This document shows, piece by piece, positions 1-7,968 of a stretch of 53,175 nucleotides of DNA. The notes under the pieces were generated by a model that had not been told where the DNA came from, did no database searches, and saw only the letters and a program-made list of their open reading frames with translations. The DNA lies in assembly GCA_964412555.1 (NCBI GenBank), contig CAYPPG010000055.1, forward strand, positions 1 through 53,175, in the 5' to 3' direction. This DNA comes from CAYPPG01 sp964412555 (GTDB taxonomy: Bacteria > Hinthialibacterota > Hinthialibacteria > Hinthialibacterales > Hinthialibacteraceae). Numbering within the stretch: the first letter of the stretch is position 1; every line of letters starts with the position of its first letter. The position numbers and the translations under genes are program-made.

Positions 1-54
1 CCTCCGACCCCCTACTCCCGAAGCAGGTGCGCTACCAGCCTGCGCTACGCCCCG
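1..54 (-). tRNA. tRNA-Pro (anticodon CGG), 3' part cut by window start
   Basis: Read on the minus strand from position 54, the sequence gives an acceptor 5' strand CGGGGCG, a D-arm with paired GCGC/GCGC around AGGCTGGTA, and an anticodon stem CCTGC/GTAGG closing the seven-base loop TTCGGGA, so the anticodon is CGG. The variable region and the start of the T stem (GGAGG) follow, and the gene runs out of the window. It closely resembles bacterial tRNA-Pro, where the GGAGG T stem and TTCGGGA loop are usual. The T loop, 3' acceptor strand and any encoded CCA cannot be seen. Confidence 0.9.
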
Positions 55-155
55 ATATAAATGAACTTTTTATTACTCATTCATATATATATTACTTACC
101 AAGACGGGAATCATCAAGCCTGGGAATCTACGAAAAACCTGATTTCTCCTCCGAT

Positions 156-830
156 TCAGTTACGGATCACAATATCACCATGGCTGGCCAACCCATTGGA
201 TGGATCATAGGGAAATCCCATGCCTTGCACGGGATCATTATACCCACCGCGGCCCACGTCGGGACCAGCGCCGATGATGACAAAATCTCCGTCTTTCAAC
301 GGTTGAATGCCCATACGTTCCGCGTTGACATTGTTCGGCGCCAAAAAAGCAAGTCCATAATCCGTTCCGGGGATTTGAGGATCTTCGTCAGCGTACATAT
401 AGGCATAGGGAGGAATGATATCTTGGGGGATCAAGTTACTTACCTTATCGTCACCGGTAGCGGGAGAGAAAAACGGATCGAGTGGGATTCCCGACATGTA
501 AGCGACGGGGCTGGTCAAAGGTGCCCATAGACCGGCCGTTCCGCCTCGGTCATTTTGCGCATTGCCGCCAATGCCTCGAAAATCTTTCTGCATTCGTTCT
601 ATTCCTTCCGTCCTGTCGTCATCCCAATAATCGATAAGCAGGACGCCGCGATCCATCCGTAGTTGTTGTACGGCGGTCGATAAGGCTTTCATATCCGCTT
701 GGGCGCGGGCGATTTTGGCACGCATTTGAGCGTTCAGAAAGTTGGGGACAGCGATGGCTGCGAGAATACCGATAATCGCCACCACGATAAGGAGTTCAAT
801 GAGTGTGAAACCGGAATGGTTACGGAGCAT
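156..830 (-). CDS. Type II secretion/type IV pilus-like pseudopilin
   Basis: Pseudopilin of about 224 residues. The short leader MLRNHSG is followed by the class III prepilin signature FTLIELLIVVAIIGILAAIA, with Glu at position +5 of the mature protein, so it should be cleaved after Gly7 by a GspO/PilD-type peptidase and held in the inner membrane by its N-terminal helix before assembly. The ATG at 830 is preferred over an upstream start at 878 because GGGAGG lies nine bases before it and the leader has normal length. The C-terminal part carries SPVAYMSG..LDPF, a GAGPD stretch and YDPSNGLASHGDI, all echoed in the pseudopilins at 5702 and 35626. No peptidase or assembly ATPase is nearby. Whether it is a major or minor pilin, or a filament of a DNA-uptake or secretion machine, is open. 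Confidence 0.9.
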   Translation of the reverse strand: MLRNHSGFTLIELLIVVAIIGILAAIAVPNFLNAQMRAKIARAQADMKALSTAVQQLRMDRGVLLIDYWDDDRTEGIERMQKDFRGIGGNAQNDRGGTAGLWAPLTSPVAYMSGIPLDPFFSPATGDDKVSNLIPQDIIPPYAYMYADEDPQIPGTDYGLAFLAPNNVNAERMGIQPLKDGDFVIIGAGPDVGRGGYNDPVQGMGFPYDPSNGLASHGDIVIRN

Positions 831-894
831 GAAATGATACCTCCCAATACATCGATTGAATTGAAAGAAATTACACATGATAAATATTCAAGCC

Positions 895-923
895 ATTATA
901 AAAGTATGTTTCCTAAGAGTCTA
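895..923 (-). promoter_or_regulatory. Candidate sigma70 promoter of the first pseudopilin gene
   Basis: On the minus strand there is a perfect TATAAT at 900-895 and TAGACT at 923-918, four of six matches to the -35 consensus, with a 17-base spacer. The expected start near 888 gives a leader of roughly 58 bases that contains the GGGAGG ribosome binding site. The rest of the 280-base divergent gap up to the gene at 1111 shows nothing else I can name. Confidence 0.45.
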
Positions 924-1110
924 TTGGGGATGAAATGCTTTTTGGTTTTTTTTGGGGGGATTCCAAGTACTCCCGATAGCATCACGAAAAAGTAAGATGA
1001 CGCCGAAAAAGAAGCGACATTTAGTTACATCTGAAAATCCACTTTACAAACATTCCAGAATTTGATATGAATAAGGAAGAATACTATCGCTAAAGTGGAG
1101 GAGTGACATC

Positions 1111-2172
1111 ATGCATCTTGTTTTTTGTATTCTTCTTATGGTGATTTTCGGGTATCCGGTTGCGGCGCAAGAAGAATGGTATGAGACGGGAATTCTCATG
1201 CTTGAATCGACCTTTGATGATTTTGATCCAGGTCCCTTAAACTCAGGGGGGATTCCATTTGCCGAAGTATTTGCCGATATACCGGACAATGATACGCCGG
1301 CATTGGAAATGGAACTAGACGGCGGAACTGAAAATGCTTGGAATGAACAACTTTCGACCACATGGGAAACACCGGAGAATAGTGAAACGGTTACTTGGCG
1401 TTTCCAATACCGAATTCGTGTTGTCGATGCGCCGTATGATCATCAAGTTCGATTGCAAATCAATCAGGAACCCTGGAGTGGCTTCAGCGTAACTCACACC
1501 ATCCCCGAAGGATTTGAAGAAAAGTGGTTGTTTTATGATTTTTTGGAAGGGCCCTTTGCCAATTTCGATTATGAGGTATTGAACTTCAGTTTGCGATTCG
1601 GTGCTCAGCAGCAGCAAACGATGTGGTTGGATGATATACGGGTATACCAGAGCAATGCCTTACTGCTCGCTTCTTTCGAAACCAGAGTCGATGACCGGTT
1701 AGTGAATGGTTTTGGAATCGATGCTCAGCGGGCCGATGAAGAGAATGCGCCGGAAGGCTTCCAAGTACTGAAAACCAATGTAACTGAACCGGGATCATCG
1801 GTGGGAGACGCGAGCATTATTTTGAGCCGCGTGATCAATACGAGTAATTATGATGGTGCATTGCGTATGACATGTACAATGCGTACGGCTTCCGCTCCGG
1901 TCGAAATCAGAGCCGGAATGGCGGATTCAAACGATTTGCAAGGGCAAGCCGTTTTTGCGCAAGAAACTGTCACACTGACGGAAGAAGATACGTGGCAGGT
2001 GGTTTCCTTCCTGATTCAACCTCTTCCCTTCGCCGATAGCCGGTTTTGGTTTCCCTTTATCCAATTCGGGGGACAAGGGAACGCGGAAGTGGATTTGGAC
2101 CGCCTAGCTCTTCTACGGACCGATGAGGAAGTGGAAAATCCGGTTTCGATCACGAATTGGTCTTTATTCTAA
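1111..2172 (+). CDS. Secreted protein with two jelly-roll (CBM4/9-like) modules and C-terminal NWSLF
   Basis: 353 residues with a signal peptide (hydrophobic residues 2-18, likely cleavage after PVAA-Q). Two similar beta-rich segments, about 25-185 and 190-345, each run from a start like LESTFDDF or LLASFETRV to an end like WLDDIRVYQ or DLDRLALLR. That is the usual start and end of carbohydrate-binding galactose-binding-like folds of the CBM4/9 type, where the last strand carries the ligand-facing Asp. No catalytic domain is visible, so it may be a sugar- or surface-binding protein. It ends in SITNWSLF, resembling the end of the unrelated secreted protein at 32889 (VHNWSLY). GGAGG precedes the ATG by about nine bases. 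The stop lies ten bases from the convergent gene at 2182. The fold assignment is by eye. Confidence 0.75.
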   Translation: MHLVFCILLMVIFGYPVAAQEEWYETGILMLESTFDDFDPGPLNSGGIPFAEVFADIPDNDTPALEMELDGGTENAWNEQLSTTWETPENSETVTWRFQYRIRVVDAPYDHQVRLQINQEPWSGFSVTHTIPEGFEEKWLFYDFLEGPFANFDYEVLNFSLRFGAQQQQTMWLDDIRVYQSNALLLASFETRVDDRLVNGFGIDAQRADEENAPEGFQVLKTNVTEPGSSVGDASIILSRVINTSNYDGALRMTCTMRTASAPVEIRAGMADSNDLQGQAVFAQETVTLTEEDTWQVVSFLIQPLPFADSRFWFPFIQFGGQGNAEVDLDRLALLRTDEEVENPVSITNWSLF

Positions 2173-2181
2173 GTGTAAAAA

Positions 2182-2703
2182 TTACAATTCCTCTGGCCGA
2201 ATACGTGTTATTCGGTAAATGGATAAGCCTACAATCGTCGTGATAACAGCAATTTGAACGGATTTTTTCTCCGCATATTTTGTATAAAGAAATAAAGCCA
2301 ATCCTAAGATAATCAGTTCCAACAGAATCCAAGAAGGGAATAGAATCTTCCCTGGCGCTCGAACCAAATCGACAATCGTAATTCCCGAAGGAAACTGATG
2401 ATCGTAAAACGGCCAGAACCACGGATTGAAATCCGCATCAGCGATCAAATGCGCGAAATGACCAAGACTGTACCCAATCCCGATTTTCTTGCCGAAGACG
2501 AAATAGGCGATCAATCCACAAACAATCAAGCCGGTCAGGCTGTGCATGGCATACCGTCCATAGGGAGTGATATGAAAAATATCGTCCATCGGTTTGTCGA
2601 TCAGGTCCGGCAGCATACCGCCGACAATCACTGAAATGATCTCCGCATTGAAATACCGATGGCACAGCAATGAAAACGCCAAATGGCCGGGAACCGGATA
2701 CAC
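2182..2703 (-). CDS. YdjM-like (DUF457) membrane-bound putative metal-dependent hydrolase
   Basis: 173-residue membrane protein starting with GTG at 2703, preceded by GGAGGG with a seven-base spacer. It has the family pattern: an N-terminal HLAFSLL, then GGMLPDLIDKP, HSLTG in the first helices, and GHFAHLIADAD in the middle. These His and Asp residues match the conserved metal-ligand positions of the YdjM/LexA-regulated inner-membrane family (PF04307). Four or so hydrophobic segments are visible, at roughly 20-32, 55-75, 115-140 and 145-160. Family members are called metal-dependent hydrolases, but their substrates are mostly unknown. It is about 150 bases downstream of the thiol-redox pair at 2851-5485 on the same strand, separated by a palindromic repeat, and may be transcribed alone. 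Confidence 0.75.
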   Translation of the reverse strand: MYPVPGHLAFSLLCHRYFNAEIISVIVGGMLPDLIDKPMDDIFHITPYGRYAMHSLTGLIVCGLIAYFVFGKKIGIGYSLGHFAHLIADADFNPWFWPFYDHQFPSGITIVDLVRAPGKILFPSWILLELIILGLALFLYTKYAEKKSVQIAVITTIVGLSIYRITRIRPEEL

Positions 2704-2721
2704 TTTTTATCCCTCCGTAAC

Positions 2722-2765
2722 GCCGCCGTCCAGGCGGCACTTTGAAAAGCCGGCAAGATGCCGGC
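2722..2765. repeat. Two adjacent GC-rich palindromes (REP-like)
   Basis: Hairpin 1 is GCCGCC-GTCCA-GGCGGC (2722-2738). Hairpin 2 is GCCGGC-AAGAT-GCCGGC (2749-2765). The reverse complement of hairpin 2 is found exactly, all 17 bases, at 48833-48849. The hairpins lie between two genes on the same strand and have no T-tract, so they look like an interspersed palindromic repeat rather than a terminator. Confidence 0.75.
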
Positions 2766-2850
2766 GATACAATTCTTGTTGAGAATCCATTACAATAATG
2801 ATAAACAATCGATCATCATAACCGGTATGCGTTATCAAACAAGGGTGAAA

Positions 2851-4893
2851 TTACGGGGAATGAGATTCGTTTTCGAGGGAGTGATTGAGCCTTACGGTTT
2901 TATCACCAGATTCGAGTGGACTATCGATGAGGAGTGAACCAATATTGCACTGCCCCTGATTATCCGTCCGGCAATAATAATAGGTGACAGATATCTCGAC
3001 TCTTTCCGGAGCAGAAATATTTCCTGTTTCTACGGGAAACTCAATTGTGTCGCCTTGAACAGAAGGTTTGATTTTGGGACTGATCCACGCTTCGTGATTG
3101 GGACTATGCACTTTCAACTGCACAATCGGAGCTGCAAGCGGATTTAAATGATAGTGAGGAGGCAAATCAAATGTCAATTCGACTTTTCCATCGGAAGCAA
3201 TCTTTTTCTCACTGAGCGAGAGTGTTTTCGGATTGCCGAACAGATCGAATGTATCAACCCGGCTTTTTCTATGCCATTCGGAAAGGTCAATGATCAGCGA
3301 GGTGACTTCGCGTGATGGGAGGTCGATGATGCGAATGGCGTGATTGTTCGTATCGGCGACGAAAAGACGATTTTTGGCTATACTGACTCCCGCCGGTTCG
3401 TTGAATTGCGGTTTCTTCTTTGTTCCAATTCCCGGTTTACCGGTACCGGCCAGTGTCGTAATAGTCCGGCTTTCCACGTCGGCTACTTTAATTTTGTGAT
3501 TATACGCATCGGCAATATAGATTTTGCCATCCTGATAATCCACTCCCAGGGGATGCTGCAACAACGCTTGTTTGAAATCACCGTCCCGGTCTCCGAAATC
3601 AAATAATCCGGTCCCGATGAAGGTTTTCACTTCACGTTTTCCATCTGACAAATCGACCCAGCGTAAAGCACTCACTTCACTATCGGCGAAATACAAGTTA
3701 GTCCCATCCGAACAAATACCACTGGGTTGCGCCAATGCGCTTTGTTTCAATAAACCGTCGATGATATCCTCCCGCCCTGATCCGGCGAACGGCTGGACGG
3801 TTTCGTCGAGTGGATTATACGTCCATAGCTGATGGGGACCGGCCATAGCAATATAAATCGTTTCCTCATTGCCAATGCGCGTTAAATCCCATGGAGAATT
3901 CAGCGCGGTCTTGAGAGCCGGGCCGCCGTTTCTGGTTCGCGATTGTTGACCGATACCGGCTACAGTTATAACAGTTCGTTTCTCCAAATCCAATCGGCGA
4001 ATGGCATGGTTTTCAGTATCGGCCACATATAATGAATTCCCGCTGATTGTCATCCCCTGGGGATGATTGAATTCGGCTTCTTGGAATTTCCCATCGGTCA
4101 TTCCAATGGAACCATTCCCGGCGATGTCCAATACATTGCCGACAAAATCGGTCACGAGGATGCGGTTGTGGTTGGAATCGGAAATAAACAATCGTTGGCT
4201 TTTTTCCTCGGCGATTATTTTCCCAGGAAATGAGAGCACGGACATAGGAAGTTTGTCTTTTTCCAATGCCAATGGAATCAGCTTTCTGTTTATCCTGTCT
4301 TCGAATTTTTGGATCAATGCGCCAATGATATAATCCAAAACTTCATAATTTCCTTCACCGGAGAGTGAACCGACGACTTTTCCTTCCGGATCGATGATGA
4401 CAAGATGAGGCCAGCCTCGTGCTCCGTATCGAGTCCAAATTTTGAAATCGGCGTCGTTGACAACCGGATGTTCGATCTCATAGCGAAGAATCGCATTCCG
4501 GATGTTCTCGCTTTCCTTTTCGTTCGTGAATTTGGCGGAATGAACACCGATGACAACCAGTTCTTCGGCATATTTCTTTTCCAACTTTTTCAAATCCGGA
4601 ATGACATGCATACAGTTGATGCAGCAGTAGGTCCAGAAATCCAGAAGAACGACTTTCCCGCGCAATTGTTTCAGAGAAAGTGGTTGGTTTACATTGAGCC
4701 AATCTTTACCACCGACTAAATCCGGAGCATTGACTTTCCCGCTGATATCGATGTTTTTGAATTCGGGTCTCACAGGATTGTTGGCTTGCTTGGGGGATGC
4801 ATTTTGAATGTTTTGCTTTTCATTATATTGAACGGCAAATAATCCCAAGCATAGTGACAGGAGAATTACTAACCAAATTTTTAATCGATTCAT
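2851..4893 (-). CDS. NHLRC2-like protein: thioredoxin fold, NHL beta-propeller and C-terminal beta-sandwich
   Basis: 680 residues from the ATG at 4893. A GTG at 4953 would give 20 more residues but overlaps the preceding gene, and the hydrophobic anchor (IWLVILLSLCLGLFAV) begins just after the ATG, so the shorter form is preferred although no clear Shine-Dalgarno is present. The domains in order are a signal or anchor (1-25), a TlpA-like thioredoxin fold (about 55-195) with the active-site motif WTYCCINC (C90, C91, C94), an NHL six-bladed propeller (about 210-530, with repeats such as ISDSNHNRI, VADTENHAIRR, IADAYNHKI, VADTNNHAIRI), and a beta-sandwich tail containing YYYCRTDNQGQC. The CCINC motif and this order match NHLRC2. 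It is probably a periplasmic, membrane-anchored thiol-disulfide protein; its partner is unknown. The gene starts 22 bases after the PRX-like gene stop, suggesting one redox operon. Confidence 0.85.
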   Translation of the reverse strand: MNRLKIWLVILLSLCLGLFAVQYNEKQNIQNASPKQANNPVRPEFKNIDISGKVNAPDLVGGKDWLNVNQPLSLKQLRGKVVLLDFWTYCCINCMHVIPDLKKLEKKYAEELVVIGVHSAKFTNEKESENIRNAILRYEIEHPVVNDADFKIWTRYGARGWPHLVIIDPEGKVVGSLSGEGNYEVLDYIIGALIQKFEDRINRKLIPLALEKDKLPMSVLSFPGKIIAEEKSQRLFISDSNHNRILVTDFVGNVLDIAGNGSIGMTDGKFQEAEFNHPQGMTISGNSLYVADTENHAIRRLDLEKRTVITVAGIGQQSRTRNGGPALKTALNSPWDLTRIGNEETIYIAMAGPHQLWTYNPLDETVQPFAGSGREDIIDGLLKQSALAQPSGICSDGTNLYFADSEVSALRWVDLSDGKREVKTFIGTGLFDFGDRDGDFKQALLQHPLGVDYQDGKIYIADAYNHKIKVADVESRTITTLAGTGKPGIGTKKKPQFNEPAGVSIAKNRLFVADTNNHAIRIIDLPSREVTSLIIDLSEWHRKSRVDTFDLFGNPKTLSLSEKKIASDGKVELTFDLPPHYHLNPLAAPIVQLKVHSPNHEAWISPKIKPSVQGDTIEFPVETGNISAPERVEISVTYYYCRTDNQGQCNIGSLLIDSPLESGDKTVRLNHSLENESHSP

Positions 4894-4915
4894 TGCTTGA
4901 ATTTTGATTATTGTT

Positions 4916-5485
4916 TTAGTTCGGACGATTTCCTGGTTTCCATTTGATATCACACCCTAGACTAGGATTTTGATTTTCTGGAATCGGTTTGCCTTCTAAT
5001 ACGGCATTTAATGCCGCTCGTAAATCTTCACCCGTTACCGGGACATTGTTTCCTGGACGGCTTCCGTCCAATTGGCCGCGATACACGAGTTTTTTCTCCT
5101 TGTCGAAGAGAAAGAAATCCGGTGTGCAGGCGGCATGGTACGCCTTCGCGACTTCTTGTGTTTCGTCATACAGATAGGGGAAAGTATAACCGAATTTTTC
5201 GACATGTTCGGCCATTTTCTCAGGATTGTCATCCGGATAATTGTCAACATCATTGGCATTGATTCCGACGATTGCCACGCCCTTTTCCTGATATTCCTTT
5301 GCGAGCCGTGCTAATTCGTCACGTACGTGAACTACGAAAGGGCAATGATTACACATAAAAATAACAAGCATCGCAGGTGCATCTTGGAAATCATCGAGAG
5401 AAACCATTTTTCCAGTTGTGTCAGGAAGTCTAAAAAACGGAGCTTTGGTACCGAGTGGAACCATCGTGGAGGGAGTTTGAACCAT
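4916..5485 (-). CDS. PRX-like1-type thioredoxin-family protein (MCNHCPFV motif)
   Basis: 189 residues, a typical length for the PRX_like1 group of the AhpC/TSA-TlpA superfamily. The sequence has the fold landmarks APFFRLPDTTGK, then the redox motif MCNHCPFV (C45, C48) after the first strand, GINANDVDNYPDD in the middle and the cis-Pro region ACTPDFFLFD, ending in LGCDIKWK. No signal peptide is visible, so it should be cytoplasmic. Family members are annotated as peroxiredoxin- or thiol-disulfide-like; the substrate is not known. The start at 5485 has AAGGAG nine or so bases upstream. Its 3' end is followed at once by the NHLRC2-like gene, so the two probably share a transcript. Confidence 0.85.
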   Translation of the reverse strand: MVQTPSTMVPLGTKAPFFRLPDTTGKMVSLDDFQDAPAMLVIFMCNHCPFVVHVRDELARLAKEYQEKGVAIVGINANDVDNYPDDNPEKMAEHVEKFGYTFPYLYDETQEVAKAYHAACTPDFFLFDKEKKLVYRGQLDGSRPGNNVPVTGEDLRAALNAVLEGKPIPENQNPSLGCDIKWKPGNRPN

Positions 5486-5701
5486 TGTAATCTCCTTCTC
5501 AGAGTGGAATGATTTGAAATTGCCTTGTCAATATTGAGGATTTTACTATAACGTAAGATGGTATAAACATGTAATCCCGAGTCAAGCGTGTTTTCGAAAA
5601 GGTTGCGAAATACAATTCAGGGATATCTTTCTGTTTTTTTTCCATCTATAATCACATTATCATACTTTCGATTGATAGAACCGCAAGAAAGGGGAGACAT
5701 C

Positions 5702-6295
5702 ATGAAAGTGCATCATTCCAAGTCTTTTACTCTCATTGAACTTTTGATTGTCGTGGCGATTATTGGAATCTTGGCGGCGATTGCCGTTCCCAATTTTCTG
5801 AATGCCCAAACGCGGGCAAAAGTATCCCGCTCCATGGCAGATCAGCGAACGATGGAACTGGCTATCCTTCAGTACATGGCCGATTTGAATGATAACCCTC
5901 CACACTCTCATGATGCTAACCAAAATTATTGGCTAACCACGCCTGTGGCGTATTTAACCGGATTTTTATATGATCCGTTTCAAGAAATACCGATTGCTGA
6001 ACAATTGTTCGATTCGGAAATGCGATTTACAAAAAAACAACACCATTGGGATCCCTATGATAAACGATATTGGGGCGGTCTAGCTCCCAATTATTTCGAT
6101 CCCAATGTCAATCCGGATTTCGGACCGCGCCGGCAATCCATCGGCGTCATTTTCGGTTTAGGGCCTTCAACAACGTACAAAGGTGCAAGCACGCTGGATT
6201 GGCATCCCTATGAAGCGTCCAATGGGTTGCACAGCATTGGGATCATTCGCCGGTATGTTCCCGGTAGGCCGAAAGTCGATTTTGCCATGCCGTAA
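5702..6295 (+). CDS. Type II secretion/type IV pilus-like pseudopilin
   Basis: 197 residues from the ATG at 5702, preceded by AAAGGGGAG; a longer frame back to 5588 lacks a ribosome binding site and would give an abnormally long leader. The leader MKVHHSKS precedes FTLIELLIVVAIIGILAAIA, and the residue before the cleavage site is Ser instead of the usual Gly, which is tolerated by some prepilin peptidases but worth noting. After the helix come NFLNAQTRAK, LTTPVAYLTG..YDPFQE, IFGLGPS and YEASNGLHSIG, the shared signature of the three pseudopilins in this window. It lies 110 bases upstream of the GspF/PilC gene in the same direction and may be co-expressed with it. Confidence 0.88.
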   Translation: MKVHHSKSFTLIELLIVVAIIGILAAIAVPNFLNAQTRAKVSRSMADQRTMELAILQYMADLNDNPPHSHDANQNYWLTTPVAYLTGFLYDPFQEIPIAEQLFDSEMRFTKKQHHWDPYDKRYWGGLAPNYFDPNVNPDFGPRRQSIGVIFGLGPSTTYKGASTLDWHPYEASNGLHSIGIIRRYVPGRPKVDFAMP

Positions 6296-6405
6296 AAGAA
6301 AAATTGTTAAAGAAGTTGACGACATACCCCATTTTCCTATAATATATGATTGAGACCATCTGAATGAAGGGATTGTCTTAGACAAAATGTCGATGGAGTT
6401 TTGTA

Positions 6406-7653
6406 ATGCCGACTTTCACATATAAAGCATTGGATAAAGGCGGGAAGGAATTAAAAGGAACCATCGAGGCGACCGGAGAGGAAGCCGTCGTCGAACGGTT
6501 GCGGAGTATGGGGTATTTTGTGACCCAAATCAGCCGTTCGAAACATGGTGTCGGAGAAGTCGACCTCATGGATCTTCCCATTGTGCGTTTTATTGGGAGG
6601 ACAATCTCTCGGGGAAAAGTATCTCTGAGACACGTTGCGGCTTTCTCCCGCCAGCTGGCTACCCTCATTGGTGCAGGTTTACCCTTGCTGCGCAGTTTGC
6701 AGATTCTTCAGGAGCAGGTGGAAGATAAAAATTTAAAAGATGCATTGGATGGGATTGTCGCTTCCGTCGAAGGAGGAAGCACACTGTCCGAAGCGTTGGC
6801 CAGATATCCTAAAATTTTCAACCGCCTCTATGTCAACATGGTGAAAGCCGGAGAAATCGGCGGGGCATTGGAGCAAGTTCTTGATCGTCTTGCTGTATTC
6901 CAAGAAAAGAGCCAAGCCGTTCGTTCCAAAGTAAAAGGCGCGATGTGGTATCCGGCTGTCGTTATCTCTATCGCCTTTACCGTTGTGGCCGTCATTTTGA
7001 TTTGGGTCGTTCCCAACTTCCAAACCATGTTTGAAGGATTCGGAGCCGAACTGCCTGGCCCTACGCAAATGCTAATCGACGTCAGTGATTTCCTTGTGAC
7101 CAACTGGTATTTAATTCCGATTACGATTTTCGGGGCGATTATGTTATTTAAATTGACAGCCAGTACTTCACAAGGGCGTTATTTCCTTGATAAGGTCTTG
7201 TTACGGGTTCCGATTTTCGGTTCGATTATTCAAAAGTCGGCTATTGCGCGGTTTGCTAGAACGTTTGGAACGCTGCTGGATACCGGGGTTCCTATTCTTC
7301 AAACCTTGATTATCGTGAAAGACACATCCGGCAATGAAGTGGTTTCCCGTGCGATGATTGATATTCACGCATCGATTCGGGATGGAGACACAGTCTCCGA
7401 ACCGATGAAGCAATTTTCGATATTCCCCCCCCTCGTTGTCCATATGATCGCCGTCGGTGAAGAAACCGGCGCCCTCGACAAAATGCTTATCAAAGTGGCG
7501 GATGCGTACGAACGCGAGGTTGACGACGCGGTCGATGGACTTGCGAAGTTGATCGAGCCACTGCTGATCGTGGGATTGGGAGGGATCATTGGTTCTATTG
7601 TGGTCGCTTTGTATCTTCCGATCTTCAATATCTCACAAGCGATTGGGAATTGA
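6406..7653 (+). CDS. Type II secretion/type IV pilus inner-membrane platform protein GspF/PilC
   Basis: 415 residues, normal for GspF/PilC. An N-terminal segment (1-60, FTYKALDKGGKELKGTIEA) is followed by two T2SSF domains, about 75-200 and 280-405. Both carry the family features: FSRQLATLIGAGLPLLRSL and FARTFGTLLDTGVPILQTL at their starts, and VKAGEIGGALEQVLDRLA and IAVGEETGALDKMLIKVA at their ends. Three membrane segments are visible, near 175-195, 225-245 and 380-400. The protein sits at the base of the filament machine, contacting the assembly ATPase and extracting or inserting (pseudo)pilins. The ATPase, secretin and prepilin peptidase are not in this window, so the system is dispersed in the genome. 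The start ATG follows GGAG by about eight bases. Confidence 0.95.
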   Translation: MPTFTYKALDKGGKELKGTIEATGEEAVVERLRSMGYFVTQISRSKHGVGEVDLMDLPIVRFIGRTISRGKVSLRHVAAFSRQLATLIGAGLPLLRSLQILQEQVEDKNLKDALDGIVASVEGGSTLSEALARYPKIFNRLYVNMVKAGEIGGALEQVLDRLAVFQEKSQAVRSKVKGAMWYPAVVISIAFTVVAVILIWVVPNFQTMFEGFGAELPGPTQMLIDVSDFLVTNWYLIPITIFGAIMLFKLTASTSQGRYFLDKVLLRVPIFGSIIQKSAIARFARTFGTLLDTGVPILQTLIIVKDTSGNEVVSRAMIDIHASIRDGDTVSEPMKQFSIFPPLVVHMIAVGEETGALDKMLIKVADAYEREVDDAVDGLAKLIEPLLIVGLGGIIGSIVVALYLPIFNISQAIGN

Positions 7654-7968
7654 TTTTTGTTAGATCCTTCCATTTTTCTTCTCTCATGCTTTACTCGCTC
7701 CCTTTTGTATTGTAATGTGGTATTCTAGTATTATTATCATGTCAAGAAGCTTTGGCAAAAAACGTAAAAATTGTGGTGTAGATACTATATGTTTTAGGAT
7801 ATATAGTAATATGTCATGAATGATCACCACAATATGAACCATGTTCAAATGGAAAAAAAAGACTTTTTGCCGCTGCGTCATGGTAGGTTTGTAAAATATT
7901 GTTAATAGCACTCAATTATCAATTTCAAGTTCGGAAATACCAATTCGATTCTACAACCGGAGTATCCT
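7654..7968. other. Intergenic region upstream of the giant protein gene
   Basis: 315 AT-rich bases between the gspF/pilC stop and the giant gene. I see no convincing coding frame. A possible promoter pair on the plus strand is TTGTAT near 7705 with TATTAT near 7729. CCGGAG about six bases before the ATG at 7969 serves as ribosome binding site. No strong terminator hairpin follows gspF/pilC. Confidence 0.4.

Noticed and set aside
27..530. Plus-strand frame over the tRNA-Pro and the first pseudopilin
   Set aside because: It begins inside a tRNA gene and lies opposite a clear pseudopilin on the minus strand; the composition is not protein-like.
7684..7911. 75-codon minus-strand frame upstream of the giant gene
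   Set aside because: No ribosome binding site, low-complexity composition and no recognisable motif; it overlaps the probable promoter region of the giant gene.
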